From positions 1 through 64,000 of the forward strand of contig CAVVPU010000136.1 of NCBI GenBank assembly GCA_963750015.1: a DNA stretch of 64,000 nt, given 5' to 3'. The notes beneath the pieces were generated by a model. That model saw only the letters and a list, made by a program, of their open reading frames with translations. It made no database searches and was not told where the DNA came from. The DNA is from CAVVNC01 sp963750015 (GTDB lineage: Bacteria; Desulfobacterota; Syntrophorhabdia; Syntrophorhabdales; WCHB1-27). The translations under genes and the position numbers were made by a program. Shown here one piece after another: positions 52,601-61,639 of this stretch. Every line of letters begins with the position of its first letter. Positions within the stretch are counted from its first letter, which is position 1.

Positions 52601-53791
52601 CGCGTTCTTTATAGTCGTTGCGAAGCCCTTCTTTATAAGCCTGTTGTACACGAAAGGCTTGAACAATTCGAGGGCCATGTGCTTGGGCAGCCCGCATTCG
52701 TGGAGCTTCAGCTCAGGGCCGACGACGATGACCGACCTACCTGAATAGTCGACACGTTTGCCCAGGAGGTTCTGACGGAAGCGCCCCTGCTTGCCCCGGA
52801 GCATGTCCGAGAGCGACTTGAGGGGCCTCTTGCTCGTCCCCGTAACGATGCGGCCTCGCTTCGAGTTGTCGAAGAGTGCGTCGACCGCTTCCTGGAGCAT
52901 TCTCTTCTCGTTTCTGATGATGATCTCCGGAGCGTTCAGCTCCATGAGCCTTTTGAGCCTGTTATTCCTGTTGATCACCCTCCGGTAGAGGTCGTTCAGA
53001 TCGGATGTGGCGAACCTGCCTCCGTCGAGGGGCACGAGGGGCCGAAGCTCGGGCGGGAGAACAGGTATGATATCAAGGATCATCCAATCGGGTTTGACGC
53101 CCGATATACGGAAGGCATCGACGACCTTGAGGCGTCTCGCCAGCTTCTTTCTCTTGGCGTCGGATGAGGTCTCCCTCATATCATCCCTTATGGTTTTCGC
53201 CACCTGGTCTACGTCGATACGCCTGAGACATTCCCTCATGGCTTCGGCGCCTATGCCGCCCAGGAACTTATCCCCGAACTTATCCTTGGCTTCCAGATAC
53301 TTGTCTTCGGTGATCAGTTCACAGAACTTGTACTGAGACGGACCCGGCTCGACCACGATGTACATCTCGAAATAGAGCACGCGCTCCACTTCCTTTATGG
53401 TCAGCTCCAGAAGCGTGCCGATCTTGCTCGGCATGCTCTTGAGAAACCATATATGGGCGATGGGCGAGGCAAGATGGATATGGCCCATGCGCTCCCTTCT
53501 GACCTTCGATTGGATAACTTCGACGCCGCACTTCTCGCAGATAATGCCGCGATGTTTCATCCGCTTGTATTTTCCGCAGATGCACTCGTAGTCCTTTACC
53601 GGGCCGAAAATCCTCGCGCAGAAAAGGCCGTCCTTCTCCGGCTTGAAGGTTCTGTAATTGATAGTCTCAGGTTTCTTTACTTCGCCGAAAGACCACTTCT
53701 CGATAAGCTCGGGCGACGCGAGCGACAGCTTCATCGCCGTGTAGCTCAGGGGGTCTTTCTGTTTATCGAAAATTTTGAAATAGTCGTCCAA
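49598..53791 (-). CDS. rpoC: DNA-directed RNA polymerase subunit beta'
   Basis: The 1397-residue subunit has the N-terminal zinc site CICGKYKRMKHRGIICEKCG (residues about 69-88), the active-site NADFDGDQMAVH, the bridge and trigger regions, and a second zinc site with CRSKRGICALCYG. The start is TTG 53791 with AGGAGG seven bases upstream. The C terminus overlaps cpoB. Confidence 0.97.
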   Translation of the reverse strand: MDDYFKIFDKQKDPLSYTAMKLSLASPELIEKWSFGEVKKPETINYRTFKPEKDGLFCARIFGPVKDYECICGKYKRMKHRGIICEKCGVEVIQSKVRRERMGHIHLASPIAHIWFLKSMPSKIGTLLELTIKEVERVLYFEMYIVVEPGPSQYKFCELITEDKYLEAKDKFGDKFLGGIGAEAMRECLRRIDVDQVAKTIRDDMRETSSDAKRKKLARRLKVVDAFRISGVKPDWMILDIIPVLPPELRPLVPLDGGRFATSDLNDLYRRVINRNNRLKRLMELNAPEIIIRNEKRMLQEAVDALFDNSKRGRIVTGTSKRPLKSLSDMLRGKQGRFRQNLLGKRVDYSGRSVIVVGPELKLHECGLPKHMALELFKPFVYNRLIKKGFATTIKNAKKLVEKERPEVWDMLEEVIKEHPVLLNRAPTLHRLGIQAFEPQLIDGKAIQLHPLVCPAYNADFDGDQMAVHVPLSIEAQSEARVLMMSTNNILSPASGRPIIVPTQDIVLGLYYLTIDRKFRPGEGRIFADAEEVRIAYDSGEVDLHARVKVRMDGELVATTPGRIILKEVIPDIIPFPVINRIMDKKSIGQLVDICYRQGGEKATVILSDRLKSVGFYYATMGGISISIDDMIVPARKEELINNAYDEVRVVQNQYSEGLITDGERYNKVIDIWADVTERIADELMRELGSEKIEVPPEFQTKPAASPGKKGGGGKGNLPAAPQYEYQNSLNPMFIMAHSGARGNAQQIRQLAGMRGLMAKPSGEIIETPITSNFREGLTVLQYFISTSGARKGLADTALKTANSGYLTRRLVDVAHDVIVGETDCGTFDGIDVTSLIEGGEVIEQLGTRILGRVSLDDLRDPDGEIIVRRNEEIREEHLLTIDEAGYESVKIRSALTCRSKRGICALCYGRDLARGRLVSIGEAVGIIAAQSIGEPGTQLTMRTFHIGGAASRRAEQSTLEARNEGYVKLVNVKMVLNKEGQPVTMNRNGEIILLNEAGHEREKYPVIYGAKLKVVDGQKVSEGQILAEWDPYTTPILSEVSGKVKFGDISEGVTMQERVDDVTGLAYKVIVEARDPDLRPRISIKDEKARTITIPGTASPARYILPIGAHIVVNDGDDIFAGDTVSKMPRETTKTKDITGGLPRVAELFEARRPKESATVTEISGVVSFGKLSKGKREVVVTPERGETRKYTIQRGKHIIVHEGDYVRAGEALIDGPVNPHDVLRILGTKELARYLVDEIQEVYQLQGVKINDKHIEIIVRQMLKRVRIKEVGDSNFIIDEPVEWWVFEEENRRVMEKGGTPATAESLFLGITKASLITDSFISAASFQDTTKVLTQASIEGRVDYLRGLKENVIMGRIIPAGTGFSKYRNYEMVALDKTEPEEPKEELLEEAVPT

Positions 53792-53802
53792 AATGGACCT
53801 CC

Positions 53803-56800
53803 TTACTCTTCTTTGATCAAGTCAACGTTGATGCACAGGCTTTGCAGTTCCTTTACCAGCACGTTGAACGATTCGGGCAGGCTCGGCTCCAGCACATCCT
53901 CGCCTTTGACGATCGACTCGTATGCCTTCACCCTACCGCTCACATCATCCGACTTGATAGTGAGGAATTCCTGAAGGGAATAGGCGGCACCGTAGGCTTC
54001 GAGGGCCCACACCTCCATTTCCCCCAGCCTCTGACCGCCGAACTGCGCCTTGCCACCGAGGGGCTGCTGCGTGACCAGTGAATAAGGCCCTATGGAACGG
54101 GCATGTATTTTATCATCCACAAGATGGTGAAGCTTCAGCAGGTACATGTATCCTATGGTCACCTTGTGGTGGAAAGGCTCGCCGGTTCTCCCGTCGTAAA
54201 GAGTGATCTGCCTCGTATCGGGGAGGCCGGCCAAGGTGAAGGCCTCGCCGATCTCCTTCTCTTTCGCGCTGTCGAACACGGGAACCGCGATGTGTACGCC
54301 GTCCTTGACGTGGTTGGCCAGATCGATCAACTCGTCCTCGGTGAGCTTCTCGAGAAAGCCCTGGGCCGCTTTATCATCAAAAATCTCTTTCATCCTGTTC
54401 CTGATGAGGGCCGCGTTGCTCGTCTCGATAAGCCTGCCCACGGTCCTGCCGAGCTCTTTCGAGGCCCATCCGAGATGGGTTTCGAGTATCTGGCCGGCGT
54501 TCATACGGGAAGGCACGCCGAGAGGGTTGAGCACCACGTCCACGGGCGTCCCGTCCTCGGTAAAAGGCATGTCTTCTTCCGGAAGGATCACGGAAACAAT
54601 ACCTTTGTTGCCATGTCTTCCCGAGATCTTGTCCCCTACGGCAATCTTCCGCTTCATGGCCACGTAGACCTTGATGGTCTTGAGCACTCCCGGGGGCAGT
54701 TCGTCGCCCTTCTTGACTTTGTTCGTCTTGTCCTCGTAGTAAAGCTTTATCAGCTCGATCTGGTTCTCCTTGCTCTCAACGATCTTTGAGATTTTCGCCT
54801 CAAGGTTCGCATCTCCAAAATCCATCTCCTGGAGTCGGTCCAGATTGATGCTATTTATCTTCTCCTTGGTGAAGGTCTCACCTTTCTTGGCGATGAGGCG
54901 ACCTTTCCCGTCTTTCATCTCCTTGGGAGCGACCTTGCCTGCCAGCAGGTCCTGCACCTTTTCACGTGTCGAATCGAGGATGATCTTTACCTGGTCTTCC
55001 TGATCCTTGAGTATGTTCGATATCTCCACATCCTCGATCAGCCTCGACCGCTCGTCCTTGTCTATGCCCCTTCGCGAAAGCACCTTCACGTCTATCACGA
55101 TGCCTTCTATGCCGTGGGGAATCCGAAGGGATGTGTCTTTCACGTCCCCCGCCTTCTCTCCGAAGATGGCCCGAAGGAGCTTCTCTTCCGGTGTAAGCTG
55201 GGTCTCCCCTTTGGGCGTCACCTTGCCGACGAGTATGTCGCCGGCGCGCACGGTGGCTCCTACCCTTATGATCCCGCTCTCGTCAAGGTCCTTCAGGGCT
55301 TCATCCCCGACATTCGGGATATCGCGGGTGACCTCCTCTTTACCGAGCTTCGTATCCCTCACCACGCATTCGAGCTCCTCGATATGGATGGAGGTGAAGC
55401 TATCCTCGGCGACGAGCCGCTCGTTGATGAGGACCGAGTCTTCGTAGTTGTAGCCGCGCCAGGGCATGAAGGCTACCATGACGTTCTTTCCGAGTGCGAG
55501 CTCCCCGCGGTCGGTCGAAGGGCCGTCGGCGAGAACCTCTCCCTTCTTCACATAGTCGCCCTTGTGGACGATCACACGCTGGTTAATACAGGTATCCTGG
55601 TTCGACCGCCTGAATTTCAAAAGGTTATAGACGTCGATCTTTGTAATCGGCTCGTCCCCGTTGCTCGCGTCTTCATATTTGAGGATGATCCTGTTGGCGT
55701 CGACGCTCTCTACAACGCCGTCGTGCTTGGCGACGATGCTGACCCTCGAGTCCCTTCCCACGATCCTTTCCATGCCGGTCCCGATCAGCGGCGCCTCGGT
55801 CCTAATGAGAGGTACTGCCTGGCGCTGCATGTTGGAGCCCATGAGGGCGCGGTTGGCATCGTCGTGCTCCAGAAAAGGAATGAGAGACGCCGAGACGCTC
55901 ACGAGCTGCTTGGGGGAGACGTCCATGAGATCGACGCTCATGGGGTCTATCATGAAGAACCCTCCACCCTTTCGCGCTGAAATCAGGTCGTTGAGGAAGT
56001 GGCCTTCCTCATCCACGGGCGCGCTCGCCTGAGCCACGTAATACGCCTCCTCTTCGAGGGCGCTCATGTACTTTATGTTGTTGGTCACCCTTCCATTGAT
56101 AACTTCCCGGTAAGGCGTTTCTATAAAACCGAATTCATTGACCCTCGCATACGTCGAAAGGGATGCGATGAGACCGATATTCGGTCCTTCCGGTGTTTCT
56201 ATGGGGCAGACCCTGCCATAATGGGTGGGGTGAACGTCCCGGACCTCGAAGCCCGCCCTCTCCCGGGTAAGACCGCCGGGGCCGAGAGCCGAGAGCCGCC
56301 GCTTGTGGGTAATCTCGGAAAGAGGGTTCGTCTGGTCCATGAACTGGGAAAGCTGGCTGCTCGCGAAAAAATCTTTGACCGCTGTGGCCACCGGCTTGGG
56401 GTTCACCAGGTCATGAGGCATGAGGGTCTCCATTTCGGGGAAGGTAAGCCTCTCCTTGATGGCCCGCTCCATCCTCACGAGACCCATTCTGAACTGATTC
56501 TCCAGGAGCTCTCCCACGGTCCTCACGCGCCTGTTGCCGAGGTGGTCGATGTCGTCTCCCGGGCCACGGGAATCCTTGAGCCTCAAGAGCTGCCTCACTA
56601 CCTCGATGATATCCTCCCTCCGAAGGGTGGTCTCATCAAGGGGAATTCCGAGGTTGAGGCGGTGGTTCATCTTGAGCCTGCCGACCTTCGAAAGGTCGTA
56701 CCGCTCAGGACTGAAGAACATATTGTGCACCAGGGCCTCGGCGAACTCGTAGGTAGGCGGATCACCGGGCCTCAGCTTCCTGTAAATCTCGAGAAGGGCC

Positions 56801-57904
56801 TCGTCCTTGCTCCCCGCTTTATCGATGAGCAGGGTATCTCGGAGCGAGGAACTCACGTTCAGGTTGTCGATGAAAAGCACCTCGAAGCTTCTCACGCCTC
56901 TGCTCGTGATCTTTGTCAGATCATCTTCCGTGAGCTCCTTGTTGATCGGGACGATGACCTCTTTAGTCTCGGGGTCGACGATGCTGGCCGCCACGACCTT
57001 GCCTATGATGTCGTCCTGCTCCACGGGGATCTTGACGATGTTTGCCTGCTCCATCCTCTTGATGATGCCCTTGGTGATCTTCTTGTGCTTCTTCACCAGC
57101 ACCTCGTCCGTCTCGGTGTTGACGATGTCGGCAGGCGCTTTCTGGCCAAGAAGAAGTTCGAAGGGCGTCTCTTTGAAGAGCTTCCCGTCTTTCAGACTGA
57201 CCGATTCCTTCTCGTAGAAATAGTCGAGAATCTCCTTCTCGCTATAGCCGAGGGCACGAAGCAGCAGGGTGACCGGTATCTTCTTCCGTTTATCGATGCG
57301 AACGTAAAGGAGGCTCTTTGTGGTCGAACTCGAAATCGAGCCACGAGCCGCGGTACGGTATTATGCGTGCCGTATAGGCAAAATTGCCGCCGAAGGGCGC
57401 CTTGGACTGGTCACAGTCAAAATACACCCCGGGGGACCTGTGGAGCTGGCTGACGATCACTCTCTCGGTCCCGTTGATGATGAAGGTCCCCCTCTCGGTC
57501 ATGAGGGGAATCTCCCCGAAGTAGACATCCTGCTCCTTGACTGCTTTGATGTCCTTTATCTTCGTGTTCGGATCTATGTTAAAGACGACGAGTCGTATGG
57601 TCACCTTCATGGGAGCGGCGAAGGTGAGACCTCTCACGACGCACTCCTCCTCAGAATATTTCGGGTCGCCTATTTCATACTGAACAAACTCCAGCGATGT
57701 CGTGTCGTGTGAATCCTTTATGGGAAACACGCTGTTGAAGACCGCCTGGAGCCCCACGTTAGTCCTGTCTTCCTGCTTGACACCTTCCTGCAGAAAACTC
57801 TCGTAGGAATTGAGCTGGATTTCGATAAGATTGGAAATTTCGAGAACCTCTTTGAGCTTCCCGTATGTCTTCCTCACAATCTTATTATCAAAAGTCTGCC
57901 TCAT
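53803..57904 (-). CDS. rpoB: DNA-directed RNA polymerase subunit beta, frame broken by one extra base
   Basis: The first frame (from ATG 57904) encodes the normal N terminus to YRGSWLDFEFDHK and then stops at 57290. The next frame picks up SLLYVRIDKRKKIPVTLLLRALGYSEK and runs to the C terminus at 53803. The span is 4102 nt, one more than a multiple of three, and dropping the G after the AAA codon near 57320 restores the family sequence with no gap. The intact subunit would be about 1366 residues. rpoB is essential and single-copy, so the break is almost certainly a sequence error. The rifampicin region (SQLSQFMDQTNPLSEITHKRRLSALGPGG) has the sensitive-type residues. Confidence 0.95.
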
Positions 57905-57935
57905 ATCCTTGTCACCTCTTTATAATAAAGGTCCG

Positions 57936-57958
57936 GGGGCGAGGCATCGCCTCGCCCC
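57936..57958 (-). promoter_or_regulatory. Hairpin between rplL and rpoB
   Basis: GGGGCGAGGC-GAT-GCCTCGCCCC forms a perfect 10-bp stem about 30 bp upstream of rpoB, with no T-run. In E. coli this gap holds an attenuator and an RNase III site; a similar role here is inference. Confidence 0.5.
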
Positions 57959-57979
57959 TCGATACCGGTATGCGTAAAT

Positions 57980-58375
57980 TTACTCGACCTTGACCTGGCC
58001 GCTCACCTCTGCAAGCTGTTTCTTAATACTCTCGGCTTCCGCCTTAGAGACGGCCTCTTTCACAGGCTTGGGCACGCCCTCTACCAGGTCTTTCGCTTCT
58101 TTGAGGCCGAGAGCCGTGATGGCCCGCACGACCTTGATCACCTGGATCTTCTTGTCAGCTTCGTATCCGGTAAGGATCACGTTGAACTCCGTCTGCTCCT
58201 CCACCGGTTCCGCGGCCGCCGCGGGAGCTGCCCCACCGGCAGCCATGCCTGCCGCCATCATCGGCATCGCTGCCTGGACGCCGAACTTCTCCTCGAGGGT
58301 CTTGATGAATTCCGACAGCTCAAGGACCGTCATGTTTTCGATATAGCTAATTACTTCCTCTCTTGTCGCAGCCAT
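57980..58375 (-). CDS. rplL: 50S ribosomal protein L7/L12
   Basis: The 131-residue stalk protein has the N-terminal dimer helix (SYIENMTVLELSEFIKTLEEKFGV), an Ala/Gly-rich hinge and the C-terminal domain with KIQVIKVVRAITALGLKEAKDLVEGVPK. It follows rplJ by 15 bp. Confidence 0.97.
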   Translation of the reverse strand: MAATREEVISYIENMTVLELSEFIKTLEEKFGVQAAMPMMAAGMAAGGAAPAAAAEPVEEQTEFNVILTGYEADKKIQVIKVVRAITALGLKEAKDLVEGVPKPVKEAVSKAEAESIKKQLAEVSGQVKVE

Positions 58376-58390
58376 GTATCTTATCCTCCT

Positions 58391-58912
58391 TTAAGTTCCT
58401 TCTTTTTGGCTCTTGATCGCGTTCAGTGTCATCATGAGCTGCATGAGATTACCGGAGAGTGCGCCGACGAGTCTCTGCGGTAAGCCGAGCATGAGCCCCA
58501 GGAGCTTGCTCACAAGCACTTCCTTGGGCGGTATGGTCGCGAGCATGGTGATGTCCGATGCGCCGAGAAGCTGTTTCCCGAGCAAGCCCGTCTTCAGCTT
58601 GAGCTTGGGCACGTCTTTGGCAATGGCCGCAAGCACCTTGGCCACACCGACGGGGTCTTTGTAGCTGTAAATGATTGCGTTCGGACCTAAGAACTGGTCC
58701 TTAAGCGCCTCAGCCGGCGTCCCTGTCGCGGCTATCTTGAGCAGGGTGTTCTTCGCAACCTTGAACTCCCCTCCCACATTGTCGAGCTCCCGGCGGAGCT
58801 TCGATATCTGGGCGACGCTCATGCCGCTATACTCGGCGAGAAACAGGGCTCCCGCACGGTTGAGCCTGTCTCCAAGCTCTTCCACAACCTTTTCTTTTGC
58901 CTTTCTTTCCAA
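58391..58912 (-). CDS. rplJ: 50S ribosomal protein L10
   Basis: The 173-residue protein anchors the L7/L12 stalk. It has FLAEYSGMSVAQISKLRRELD, NTLLKIAA and KVLAAIAKDVPKLKLK. The start is TTG 58912, the only in-frame start after an upstream stop, with AGGAGG 11 bases before it. It is preceded by an L10 leader RNA. Confidence 0.95.
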   Translation of the reverse strand: MERKAKEKVVEELGDRLNRAGALFLAEYSGMSVAQISKLRRELDNVGGEFKVAKNTLLKIAATGTPAEALKDQFLGPNAIIYSYKDPVGVAKVLAAIAKDVPKLKLKTGLLGKQLLGASDITMLATIPPKEVLVSKLLGLMLGLPQRLVGALSGNLMQLMMTLNAIKSQKEGT

Positions 58913-58983
58913 TGGTTTTCATCCCTCCTTTCATAAGAGAATGTGTATGGAAAGTCAGAAGAGACGAAAAAGCACTTACACTA

Positions 58984-59036
58984 GTCTCGGCAGGCCGTAG
59001 TCGTTTAACCGAAAATTCGGCGCCTGCTGTCTCTGA
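58984..59036 (-). ncRNA. Ribosomal protein L10 leader
   Basis: On the minus strand AGAGACAGCAGGCGCCG and GGCCTGCCGAGAC flank a loop. This is the conserved AGACAGCAGGnGC...GCCTGCCGAGAC core of the L10 leader, bound by L10(L12)4 for autoregulation of rplJL. Downstream GTCTCTTCTGAC can pair with GTCAGAGAC at the core's 5' side, which may form the alternative structure. Confidence 0.85.
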
Positions 59037-59050
59037 CTCTTTCCTGCACG

Positions 59051-59133
59051 CAATTAATGGGGTTCAGCACCCCCTCGGTCAGCCAAGCTGACCGAGCCTC
59101 CCTACTCAACTCGCTTCGCTCGGGCTGCCGCTG
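59051..59133. repeat. Hairpin repeat between rplA and the L10 leader
   Basis: Starts CAATTAATGGGGTTCAGCAC and has the stem CTCGGTCAGC-CAA-GCTGACCGAG (59074-59096), then a CTCGCTTCGCTCG palindrome. It is the same family as the units at 5.4 kb, but the stem has different base pairs. The rest of the rplA-rplJ gap (59134-59365) holds nothing I recognise. Confidence 0.7.
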
Positions 59134-59365
59134 GGTTCAAGCCAATAAGGGCCTCGTCCACGCTCACCTTCCCGCTATGGCTTTGGTCCTTCTTGGTACC
59201 TTTTGTGTTCTGTCCCACGAGCTTGCTCTCGCGACCCCCTTTTGATCAGCGATAAGCAGCGGTTTTCTTGAACGGCCCCGGGCGTCTGCCCTCGCCCTTT
59301 CGCCGCCTTTGGGCCACTGGGTATCCCAGGCAGACAAAGAAAGACGGAAGGCCGGTAATGCACTC

Positions 59366-60070
59366 TTATTTACTTGAGCCTTTCATGTTCGCCGGATCTA
59401 TTCTTACCCCGGGGCTCATGGTTTTTGAAATGGCTACGCCTTTTACGTAGGTGCCTTTGCTTGAAGGGGGCTTAAGCCGCGTGACCGCGTCAAAAAGAGA
59501 AGAAATGTTCTCCATAAGCTTCTCTTTGCCAAAACTGCCCTTGCCGACGGGAACATGGAGGTTTCCCGCCTTATCCACACGAAACTCGACGCGGCCCGCC
59601 TTCACCTCAACCACTGCCTTGGCCACATCGAAGGTCACCGTGCCCACCTTGGGATTCGGCATGAGTCCCCGGGGTCCCAGTATCTTGCCGAGTTTGCTGA
59701 CGGCACCCATCATGTCGGGTGTGGCTATGGCCTTGTCGAAGTCCATCCAACCTTTCTGGATCTTGTCGATAAGATCGTCAGAGCCCACCTCGTCAGCGCC
59801 CGCGTCCTGCGCCTCCTTTTCCTTCTGGCCCTTGGCGAAGACTACGACCCGCACCTTCTTGCCCAACCCGTTGGGGAGTACGACAGAGCCCCTCACCATC
59901 TGATCGGCGTGTCGGGGGTCGACGCCAAGTCGCATCGCTACCTCAACGGTTTCGTCAAACTTCCGCTCCGGCATGGTGACGAGAAGCTCGAGAGCCTCTT
60001 CGAGAGAGTACTTCTTCTCCCGGTCAACTTTTTCCCTGGCTTCCCTGTATTTCTTTGCTTTCTCTGCCAT
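59366..60070 (-). CDS. rplA: 50S ribosomal protein L1
   Basis: The 234-residue protein has DETVEVAMRLGVDPRHADQMVRGSVVLPNG, the GPRGLMPNPKVGTVT signature and GNLHVPVGKGSF. I chose ATG 60070; a GTG three codons upstream overlaps the GAGGAG ribosome binding site. Confidence 0.96.
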   Translation of the reverse strand: MAEKAKKYREAREKVDREKKYSLEEALELLVTMPERKFDETVEVAMRLGVDPRHADQMVRGSVVLPNGLGKKVRVVVFAKGQKEKEAQDAGADEVGSDDLIDKIQKGWMDFDKAIATPDMMGAVSKLGKILGPRGLMPNPKVGTVTFDVAKAVVEVKAGRVEFRVDKAGNLHVPVGKGSFGKEKLMENISSLFDAVTRLKPPSSKGTYVKGVAISKTMSPGVRIDPANMKGSSK

Positions 60071-60173
60071 TTGAATCACTCCTCGGAAAAAATAAAAAAC
60101 GCTCGCAACAGTAGTCGCCTACCGTTCCAACCGAATTCTTCTGCTGCCGTCTACCCTCAGTTCCAGAGTGTGC

Positions 60174-60602
60174 CTATCCCTCTACGACCTCCAATCCCAT
60201 ACTTCTCGCCGATCCTTCGACAATCCTCATCGCCCCGGTGAGATCCTTCGCGTTAAGATCAGGCATCTTCAACTGAGCAATCTCCTTCACCTGCGACTTC
60301 GTAACCTGACCGACCGTCTCTTTGCGGGGGTTGTTGGCGCCCTTGGCGAGCTTTACCGCCTTTTTGAGAAGGAAGGAGACGGGGGGCGTCTTAGTAATAA
60401 AGGTAAAGGTCCGGTCGGAATAAATGGTGATAAGGGCAGGAATTATGGTACCTTCCTGGCTCTTCGTTCTTTCGTTGAAGGCCTTGCAGAATTCCATTAT
60501 GTTCACGCCGTGCTGACCGAGCGCCGGACCTACCGGCGGTGAAGGGGTTGCCTGCCCTGCCGACAACTGCAACTTCACCATAGCGGCAACTTTCTTTGCC
60601 AT
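60174..60602 (-). CDS. rplK: 50S ribosomal protein L11
   Basis: The 142-residue protein has the N-terminal KLQLSAGQATPSPPVGPALG segment that forms the thiostrepton-binding site, NIMEFCKAFNERTK, and the C-terminal rRNA-binding domain. It lies 14 bp after nusG. Confidence 0.97.
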   Translation of the reverse strand: MAKKVAAMVKLQLSAGQATPSPPVGPALGQHGVNIMEFCKAFNERTKSQEGTIIPALITIYSDRTFTFITKTPPVSFLLKKAVKLAKGANNPRKETVGQVTKSQVKEIAQLKMPDLNAKDLTGAMRIVEGSARSMGLEVVEG

Positions 60603-60616
60603 CTTAGAAGCTCCTT

Positions 60617-61163
60617 TTACATTTTTTCAATCTGCATAAAATCCAGCTCTACAGGGGTGGTCCTTCCGAAAATGTTGAGGAGCACCTTAACCTTGCCCTT
60701 TTCCGGCTTGATCTCCTCGACGCTGCCTGTAAAATTGGAGAAAGGCCCCTCGATCACCTTCACGCTGTCGCCCTTGTCGAACCTGATCTTAGGCTTTATC
60801 TTACCTTTTCCTTCCTGGATCGCGGAGACCAAATCCCTTGATCTCGTCGTCGGGAAGGGGGGTCGGCTTCATCCCGTATCCGACGAAACCCGTCACCTTC
60901 GGCGTATTGCGTACCATGTACCACGTATCCTCGCTCATCTCCATCTGTACGATGATATAGCCGGGAAAGATGGTCCTCTGGGACTTCTTCGCCTGCCCCT
61001 TGACTCTCTCCATGATGATCTCGGAAGGGACGATTATCTCGCCGAAATGCTCATCCATTCCGCCTGTTCTTATTCTCTCTTCGAGGGCCTCCTTGACTTT
61101 CTGCTCATAGCCCGAATAGGTATGGACCACGTACCATCTCTTTTCCATCGAAGAATTATCCAT
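60617..61163 (-). CDS. nusG: Transcription antitermination factor NusG, frame broken by one extra base
   Basis: The first frame encodes the NGN domain (EKRWYVVHTYSGYEQKVKEAL, FPGYIIVQMEM, VTGFVGYG) up to PLPDDEIK. The next frame gives DLVSAIQEGKGKIKPK and the KOW domain (RFDKGDSVKVIEGPFSNFTG). The join is at AAGGGAT near 60830: removing one G gives IKDLVSA, as in the family. From ATG 61163 the span is 547 nt, one too many. ATG 61148 is an alternative start. NusG is essential in most bacteria, so this is probably a homopolymer error. Confidence 0.93.
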
Positions 61164-61359
61164 GGAATAAGGCCTGAACGATCCTGGCAAGACCGACGTC
61201 GACGAGCCCGAGGAAAACCGCAGCGACGATCACCGTAATGACCACCACGTAGGTCCCCTTCATCGTCTCCTTTCTCGAAGGAAACGTCACCCGTTTCGTT
61301 TCCAGATAAACTTCCTTGAAGTACTCCTTGACCTTGTCAAGTGACTCTCTGACATCCAT
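61156..61359 (-). CDS. secE: Preprotein translocase subunit SecE
   Basis: The 67-residue protein has the amphipathic helix VYLETKRVTFPSRKET and one membrane helix (TYVVVITVIVAAVFLGLVDVG). It overlaps the nusG start. Confidence 0.95.
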   Translation of the reverse strand: MDVRESLDKVKEYFKEVYLETKRVTFPSRKETMKGTYVVVITVIVAAVFLGLVDVGLARIVQALFHG

Positions 61360-61376
61360 GGCATCTCCAGTACAAG

Positions 61377-61450
61377 CAGGCCAGGAGGGATTCGAACCCC
61401 CAACACCCGGATTTGGAGTCCGGTGCTCTATCCGTTAGAGCTACTGGCCT
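61377..61450 (-). tRNA. tRNA-Trp (CCA)
   Basis: AGGCCAG/CTGGCCT acceptor stem, anticodon loop CTCCAAA with CCA, and GGTTCGAATCC in the T arm. The 3' CCA is not encoded. It lies 2 bp after rpmG. Confidence 0.95.
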
Positions 61451-61452
61451 AT

Positions 61453-61602
61453 CTATTTTGTTTCCTTGTGGCTCGTATGTTTCCTGCAAAACTTGCAGTA
61501 CTTCTTCATCTCAAGCCTGTCGGGCGTCTTCTGTTTGTTCTTCGTCGTCGTATAGTTCCTGTTCTTACAATCGGAACAGGCCAAAATAACCAATTGCCTC
61601 AT
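61453..61602 (-). CDS. rpmG: 50S ribosomal protein L33
   Basis: The 49-residue protein has the zinc-binding form with CSDCKNRNYTT and YCKFCRKHT. ATG 61602 gives the family start; the longer frame runs into tuf. Confidence 0.95.
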   Translation of the reverse strand: MRQLVILACSDCKNRNYTTTKNKQKTPDRLEMKKYCKFCRKHTSHKETK

Positions 61603-61639
61603 TTCATCTACCCTCTTCTCTCCTGTATTCTCCCGGCCT

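Noticed and set aside
55999..57453. 484-codon plus-strand frame opposite rpoB
   Set aside because: Shadow of rpoB; crosses the frameshift site without meaning.
57290..60840. Programmed +1 frameshifting in rpoB and nusG
   Set aside because: No recognisable slippery codon, stop codon at the shift site or stimulatory element is shared, and two non-essential genes in the window show the same +1 pattern; sequence error is simpler.
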